Of a stretch of DNA of 60,000 nt, positions 39,101-48,100 are shown piece by piece. The notes below the pieces were generated by a model that made no database searches, was not told the origin of the DNA, and saw only the letters and a list, made by a program, of their open reading frames with translations. The DNA comes from Antedon mediterranea (taxonomy: Eukaryota > Echinodermata > Crinoidea > Comatulida > Antedonidae). The stretch covers positions 20,600,912-20,660,911 of the forward strand of contig NC_092675.1 of the NCBI RefSeq assembly GCF_964355755.1, read 5' to 3'. Position numbers and translations under genes: made by a program. How positions within the stretch are numbered: the first letter of the stretch is position 1; every line of letters begins with the position of its first letter.

Positions 39101-42100
39101 ATGTATTTTACCTTCTTTATTTTAAAGATATTGTAACAGAAGAAGAAGTAGCAAGGTAAGATAAATCATAAACATAAAACAAAAACTAAATCTTTAAAAT
39201 TATTTGGCAAATGAATTACTATGTACAAAGACTAAATCTTTACATTTATTTGGCAAATGAATTACTACCGGTATGTACAAAAACTAAATCTTTACAATTA
39301 TTTGGCAAATAAATTACTGTGTACAAATGTTTTTGGTTATCATTTATTACCAAATATGGATGATGAATAAAGTGAATCTTAACTATTCATGTATGAGACC
39401 ACAAGCATGAGTTAATCTTTTCGTCAGACATGTACACAAACTTTACCCCAGGCCTACTTTGTTTGTACAGACAGACTGGTAGCATGTATACTGGATAACT
39501 TAGAAATGAAGAAATCCCCAAGGAAAAGAAATTACTGAATGCTATTGAGCCCCTTAAGCTTATTCACACAATATCACACAACCCTTGGGTCAAAGTGCCA
39601 GAGGATAGTTGTAAAGATTGGAATGGTTTTACAATATAAAGCAATTTATTATAGGGTTATGTTATAGAGGATAATCATATTTTTTAATTTGATTTCATCA
39701 TTATGGAAATTTGTTGGTTGTATTAAATAAAACAACTTGATTGCAACTTTATTTTCCAAGTTAATCATGTTATCAAAAAGGCCTGATGTGGTGTAATTTG
39801 CAAACAGTTACTCCACACACCAAAAGTGCACTCTAATAACTATATACAAGTCATTCTCTTCCAAAACCTCTAGAATTGATCCAACCCATGATTTCTTGCG
39901 CCTCTTCGGCCCAGTAGACAACTGGTCTATTACCAAAATATTTTGTAATCCTGTTTTACATTAAAGTAACAAACAATATTAACATTGAATCAAATCTCAT
40001 AGTGACTTGTACCCTTAAAACAAGACAAACCAGTTTTTAATACACCCTTGTCTTCTTCAGTTATTATTTAAATTGTACGTTTTTGCTCTGAGTCTTAACA
40101 GATTAACAAATTGATTGATAGCTTGGTGTATATAGATATTTAATTTTAATGTTAGCCTATTGTAACCATCACAGTTTTGTAAATTACAAACATGATGAAG
40201 TAACCCAGACTCTTCATGTACAGAATGAATGAATGATGTTTATATGGTATATAATACATTAGGGTTTTTATTTATTTTTTATATAACAGAACCTTGTTTT
40301 TCAGAAATCATGTAAATTAATGAAATTTTGCTACAGGTAGTAATTTAAGAACAGACAAATACACTCAACATTAAATAAAACTTGTAAATCTCTTTTGTAT
40401 TATTCAACATACAAATCAAACAGTTATTATAGCTGTTTTACGCATTATGTTTTGTTTTTTTCTTTACAGTACTGAAGCACGCTGTGAGTCATACCAAGGA
40501 GATGTATGTGTACTTCAATTTATACAAACAACCGTATTTATGAAAGCCAACACAATACAGCAGGAAATTGAGAGAAATCTTCAAGAAGCATTTGGCAAGA
40601 TCAATGACTTGTCCATGGTGTCTTCATCGTGCCGGCAGAAAATCATGCACGCAATGTGTCTTGATGCGTTCCCACTGTGTACTCAACAAGCCTCTAATAA
40701 ATACACAGTACATAAACTATGTTTCAATGACTGCATGCAACTGGAAAGGGACATCTGCTCCAATTTGTATGTTTATGCCGATGAACAACATGATGATATT
40801 CTGTCAGTAATGCTACCTGTATGCTCAGAGCTGCCATTTTCTGGATCAGTTCAGGGTAACCTATGTCAGCCTGTTCTAACAAGTAAGGATATGACATAGA
40901 TCATTTAATAATACGATAGAACCCCTCCTTTGGGACACTCTTATTAAAGGTACACTTTCCTATGATATGATCAAAGGCCAAAATATGTTTTAACACTATA
41001 GCCACCCCCAGGGGACACCAGCCTTTCAACTAACAATAGTTTAACTAACAATAGAACAGTAAAACTAATACCAAATGGGTAAATTTGAAAGAAATAGGTT
41101 TTTTAAAACTACCCGTATTAAAAAACCTGTAAATTAAATCAAATTATGTTTTAAAATTACAAATCACAAATTATAATTCTTGCCTCTTATGCAAAAATGA
41201 AGTTTTTCTCGAGAAAATGCAATTTCAGTTTACTTGTTATTTATTTATTACTTTAAGACTGCTCGCCGGCTTTTGAAAATTCTCTCCTATCTTTTAACAC
41301 TAGCAGGTCTGAAAATAATACTAAAAAGTGGTCCAGAGTTGGGACCGTGGTCCGGATTGCCTCCAAAATTTAATGGAGTGGTCCTTGACCTCAAATCTAT
41401 CTGTAATTTTTTGGTAAACATCTTGTAATAACTTTTTGAGTAATCCTGCTAACAAACACGCGATCGACTAATACATGGCGGAGTTAAAAAATGAGATTTT
41501 AAACCAGTTATTTGAAATTTGTCCGACTATCCTCCTGCCAAGAAATTGGGGTTCATTTATTCACACAGTTAATAATCAGTTATTTGCTGTTAGTAGAAAC
41601 AGGCTGATAGAATAGTGGCGTCTAATTTGGATCAGGAAATATCGTGTGCAATGACATTATGATCCACGTTCTAACATTTCAAATAACTGAAATTATAGCT
41701 GTATTCTTCCTGTCCAGACATATTGGTGTTTTCAAATTTATATCACGTTACAATTAATTCGGAACTTGCAAATACCACTAGTGGCATTCTCATCGTGTGA
41801 AAATATCACGCTGTCAATCAATGTTGTCTATATACACAGTGATCTATGACAGATCGTTATTATGTTTTGCGAGCGGAAGCCACTGTTAATTAAATATGCT
41901 ACTTTAAAAACTGAATTAAACTGTACCTGTGTATTTGAATAGGTAATTTAAAACTCTGTCTACACTATCAAACTTTATGTGACAAAAAATGTGATGTGCC
42001 CATATATGGACATGATGATGTCATATCACTACCATATTTGGGTATATCACTACCATATTTGGGCACATCACACTTTTTTAGTTTGATAGTGTACACAGAG

Positions 42101-45100
42101 CTTTACAAGCATTCTTCTTGCTACAGTGGAACCCCTATTAAGGGGACACCTTTGGGAGCCAATCAATTGTCCATTTAATAGGTATATCTATTAATTGGCG
42201 TTAAAACATAAAAATGAATAGTGTTGTCCCAAAGGAGTGTTTTGTATTTAAAAAATAATTTTATGACATCCATATATGGAACATTTAATACCTTTTTTTT
42301 ATTGAATGTTTATTTTCACAGATGTAACTAATGAGTGGAGACCACCAATAGATGAGTAAGTGATGTAATATATTAATTTTTTTTTTTAAGAGTTTTTTCT
42401 ACTCCCATTTTGGGCAAAATTTAAAGATGGATTTAAAATGAATTGTCTCACCTCACCATTTTCATAATAAATAATAATGACATAACTGTACCTTATACAA
42501 TTGAGAATACAGAGAATAGAAATTCTAAGTTGGGCTCAAACTCAAGACCTCCAAATCACTTGCCTGGCACTCGTACTTCTAGACCACCATGCTTGCCTAG
42601 ACTAGACTAGATTCGAGCTGTTGTTTTTAATTTATTTATTTCTTTTATTAAAATTTAAAATGTATTAATTCATGCATATTCATTGATTGTAATTGTAGTT
42701 TTTGCGTCAGGGAGTTGAGTAATTAGATGTTTTGCCCTACTAACTCTGACGTAATTTGTACTTTATACTAAGTACATTTGAGAATACTTGCGAAAAAATT
42801 AGTAGTAGTTCTCAAGGGGGACTCGAACCCACAACCTCCAGATCACTAGCCTGGCGTTCATACCTCTAGACCACCGAGCTTGCGCTGATGGCTAGTGGTT
42901 AGATTCGAGCCCAAGTAAGCAGCGGGTACTGCACCAACAAGATTGTAAATGTAGTTTTTGCGTCAGGGAGTAGGGCAAAACATCTAATTACTCAATCATC
43001 GTGGGTTCGAGTCCCACCCGAGAACTATTTGCGAATTTTTTCGCAAGTATTCTCAAATGTACTTAGTATAAAGTAAAAATTACGTCAGAGTTAGTTGGGC
43101 AAAACATCTAATTATTCATTGATTGTTATTTATTTGATTTTGATTAGGAAGTACATTCATACTGTACACAATATGGAAAATACCACATTGAACGCTAATG
43201 ATAAAGCCACTATGAAGTGTGCTATACAGGGTAATCCACAACCCTACTATCAGTGGTACAAAAATGATGCACCGATTGAACCACAGACTGGTAAACGCAT
43301 TAAGATACAGAAGTTTGAGTGGGGTTCAAGACTGACCATTAAAAACGTAGAAACAACTGACATTGGCTATTATCGCTGTGATGCTACAAATTCCGTTGGA
43401 AAACGATCAGTTACTGGGATACTCTATGTTAAAATTGGTAAGTTTTTTTTCTTCTGAAAAATGATGATATAGCCATGTAGTGTAGGCCATGGGAATTTTG
43501 AAATTTATCATAAATTTAAGACAACAATGACAGTTTCCATACGTAAGCAGATACAAGTGGGGCCTAGTCGCTCCTCCTAAATTATGGGAATTACAATGCA
43601 AAAGATAGGACATTAGGTTCAGAACTTAATTTTACAATTTTTAGGCCCCTGTCTCCCTATTTCAAAATCATGACAGACAATACCGCATTTAATAAATTTT
43701 ATGTAAATACTCTTTAACTCTTCTCTGCCTTTATTTTGTTTTGTTTACAGCTCCACACAGGCCAGAAGAAGGGTAAGTGTTTTCATATTTAATTACTATT
43801 GACTGTTTTATAACATACCTTTTTCACACCTTCATTTAGGGTGTCTAGAAAACTCAGATATATCTGAGATCTGAGTTTTCTAGACACCCCTTCATTTGTG
43901 TTTGAATGCATTTCAAATTTTTATTCAGTAAAGCTAATGTACACTTGCACAAAAATAATTGATATTCTTTTATATAATATGAAAATAAAATATTACAATA
44001 GGTATGTCCTGGGTTGACTTATACCCATGTTAAATTTTCTATGCCGCAACTATTTCTGCCTTTGTGCATAAACTGGATTACACAATTCTACATTTTGTAA
44101 ACAAGGGCGGATCCACACAATCCACAATTACAGGGCGGACGAGGGAGCGCTACATTTAATATTAACAGCAAAAATAGATATTATATAAAAATAGATATCA
44201 AAATAGCCCCAAGGGCTACTCCCAGGATCCACCCATGGTGAAATGGTGCATTGCTGACTCTTATGGCAGCCCCTGCATCTAGTATCTGCCTTTCCTCCGG
44301 TGAAGGTGGGCACTAGACGAGAGAAGTCCTTGATCAATGTTAGGACCAATCAAGGTGCTTTAAACAGTCCTGGCATTGTTTGTATCAAACCTGTTAGTGG
44401 TGGTAATTATCGCTGTTGCTTTCGATTGAATAAAATAAATAAATAAATTTTGCAAATGGCTGAATCCGATGATTTTAATTAATATTTCTATATTTTCATT
44501 TCTTTAGAAAACCAGATTATGGTATGTGCCAGGTGTACAATGGAGCAATGTGTTCTAAGATCCTGACTAATAGGACTGTGTTTATTGGTGGAGGGCATAC
44601 ATTGACAGACATAGACAGTAGCTTGACTGCTGCCTTTTCCTTTCTTTTCCGAAGTAAAGATCTAAGTCCGGATTGTTCCAACCATGTCATTCCATCTCTT
44701 TGTCATTACACATTCCCATATTGCGATGAGAACGGTCAACCACGAGAAATCTGTCGAGATGAATGTGAAATGCTCGAGAAAGTAACATGTCGGCAAGAAT
44801 ATGCTATTGCCCAATCGGAGTTGATACCACAATGTAAATTGTTACCAGTTGCCGGATCTAAAGAAAGTGCAAACTGCATACGTATTGGGATTCCTCATGT
44901 TAAAGTGATTCGAAGTAAGAAAACAGATTAGTAATTTACAATTACAGTGGAAATCCACCCTTGGCGCACACCTATTCAGGTGACACCACTTTTTAAGGGA
45001 CAAGAATACTCTCTTGTGAAACGAACTCTAGGGGACATTTTGTTGGTCTCAAGGTGTCCCTTAGTATACGTTCTACTGTATTCAATGTTTAATACCCATT

Positions 45101-48100
45101 CTTCAATAAACAATTTTGATGGAAAAGAATCATTGCGTATAGAGACTTCCCCAAAACATTCTTTTTTGTACTTTTAATTATTTCATACTCATTTTTTAAA
45201 TCGATTTTCTTAAAATTGAATATTCAAAATTTCTTTTTTCTTTCATTTTTCTGGATGTAAATTAAAGAAATAAATATTTATGTCTTTTCTTAGATGATAC
45301 ATGTTATAACAATAGTGGTGAGAACTACTTGGGTCGAATGAATATAACCAAATCTGGGCTGGTATGTGCTCCGTGGAATACAAACTTGGTGAGTAAAGTG
45401 GTTTAAAGCTATACAAGGTTTAAACTAGAGCATATTTGTACTGTATGTTTGTTCTGTGTATAGAATTTTTACATATACATTGAGAGAGTGAACAATTCAC
45501 TATTGGCAGTCATAACACTATTTGTTTAAATAAAATAATAATAAAAACAAGTAGAACATTGACTGACCAATCTCATTTCATTTTCAACTGTAATATTTCT
45601 AGTGTTAAAATTTTTTTATTATTTTGTACAGCAAGTACCACGTTTAAGTCCAGGGAAGTACCCAGAACTGGCTGGAGGTCATAACTATTGTCGTAACCCT
45701 GGTAGGCAACTGGCAGGACCATGGTGCTATCCTGTTAACAAAAATTATCAAGAGCTATGTGATGTTCCAAAATGTTGTAAGTTCTTAAAACTATAAATAA
45801 ATGTTAGCAGGACTTCTAAAGCTTGGTTCCCACTAGAGACGCAACAAAACGATGTAATGCAATGTAAGGGATTTCACCAATCACGAGCGATGTTTTATTT
45901 GAACTGTCGTTTGCCATTGGTCAACTCGCTTGTGTTGCGCTTACGTCCTTGTGTTACATCCTAATGGGAACCAAACTTAAGTATGATGATGATCAGAGAC
46001 AAGAACTGAATTTTTGAATTGTGATGTTGAGATATACATAGAGATTGAAACATTTTGGGCCAAATTGTAGAAATTAGAACTCAACAAATTATGGAAGTTA
46101 GTATTAGATGTCGGAATCAGTCAGTTCTACCCCCACATTGTACTATTTTAAATTCATTAAGCAAGACTAGGCTATCCGCAAAGTGTCATCACAAGAGTCA
46201 AATGGCTGTTAAGGCAGGGCGCCGTTTACCGTACCTAAAGAGCCAACAACATCGGCAAGGGTTCGAGGCTGACTCGCTCCTAGTTCTGGTGGTGGAACAA
46301 GTCTTCTCGGATAAGGACTATAAATCGTATGTCCAGTATACACAGTTATAACCTGTGTCTACTTTAAAGAAACCAGATCATTCGAGAAGATTAGGGGGTT
46401 ACCCCGGTGAACTGGTTCACAAAATAGCCCCTGTATCAGGGGGATTACCACCTATCTGATAGGACAGTGATTAATTTACTATTGGTAATCCTTGGCCACA
46501 TTGCCTAAAGACATAAAATAAAATAAAAAAAACAGTGACGGACACCCTTGGGCTTGTCTAATATGTCTGGTGTTTCAGAAATTCTGGTATTGCAAATGTG
46601 TTTTTAATGGTAACAAATAATTTATGACCTTTTGGACTTCAAGAAAAGTAAGAAATAGGGAAGTTTCTCGTTTCCGGAGAGTCCGGCTTTGTGAGAGTCC
46701 GTTGTATCTGATAATTTGTACACAACTGAATTATTGACTGCATGTTACTTTTGAATGAAAAACAAAAATATCTTTTTGGCTTTGTTATTATTAGGGCTTT
46801 TTTGTTGCATAAATATAAAGAAATATATATGTTATATAATTAATAATTTAATATTTAATATATAATTCAAAATTTTAAACATTTAAAATGTTTGTCTTCA
46901 GTTGTTTTACCATATACAGGTTCAACTAGTGAGAGTCACATACTTTACATATTGATACCAGCTATTGCATTGATACTGCTAATAGTCATCTGCATGTGTA
47001 TATGTTTCTGTATGAGACAGTCAAGATTGTTACAGACAGACCACAATGCAGTTGAAGCTGTTGCCATGCAACAAAAACCTTCTGTAAGTAATTACTAAAA
47101 GAGAAACAAACATTTTAAAAGGTATTATGATTATAGTTGATATCTCCAAATTTAGTTTGATCTCTATTGTAAAATTGTCAAGATTTCCTGCAAACATATC
47201 CATAGCAATATATGTTTTAACACTACAGCCAACCTCTATTCGTGGGACACCTCTATTAGGAAGAAACTTTCCTAAAAAAACCAACAATAGGCAATATATG
47301 TGTTAACACTACAGCCAACCCCTATTCAGGTGACACCCAGTTAAGTAGATGGTTTGTTGGTGAAGGTGGCTTCTCAATAGAGGTTATACTGTATTTAAAC
47401 CTATGTTATTATATTGCTTTCAGGTACATGAATTTCCTCGAGCTGCTGTCAAATTTCATGAAGTGCTTGGTCAAGGTACGTTTGGAAATGTATTTCGCGG
47501 TGACCTGATTGGATACGAGCACCAGTACAGCGTAACGCCTGTTGCTTTGAAAACACTGAAACCAAACACGACCCCAAAAATGCAAGAGGATTTTTACCAT
47601 GAAGCTGAAGTCATGGCATCTCTTAAGCATCCAAATATAATATCACTTTTGGGAGTGGTGATGCGAGGTCAGCCAATGTCAATGGTGTTTGAATATGTCA
47701 ACCAAGGTGATCTTAGAGAATTCCTTAGTCGACATTCGCCTAATTCTGATGTTGGATTCGGAAGTGCAGATGATGATACGTTGTCTTCCTTAGATCAAGC
47801 CGACTTTCTTAAAATGGCTATCCAGATATCTGCTGGCATGGACTATTTATCAAATTTAAGATTTGTACATAGGGACTTAGCTACACGCAATTGCCTTGTT
47901 GGGGACAATTTAACAATTAAAATTGCAGATTTTGGTCTGTCAAGAGATATATATTCTACAGATTATTATCACATGCAGGGTCAGGTTTTATTACCAATTA
48001 GATGGATGTCTCCAGAAGCTATTCTCTATGGTAGATTCTCTACAGAGAGTGATGTGTGGGCATTTGGAGTTGTTTTATGGGAAGTTTACAATTATGGCTT

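Noticed and set aside
42805-42880. Possible tRNA gene on the minus strand
   Set aside because: A- and B-box-like parts are present but the acceptor stem does not pair, and it lies inside a foldback element; treated as tRNA-derived repeat.
45602-45796. Separate small kringle protein starting inside the frame
   Set aside because: The frame is the second kringle exon read into intron on both sides; splice sites and phase place it in the ROR-like gene.
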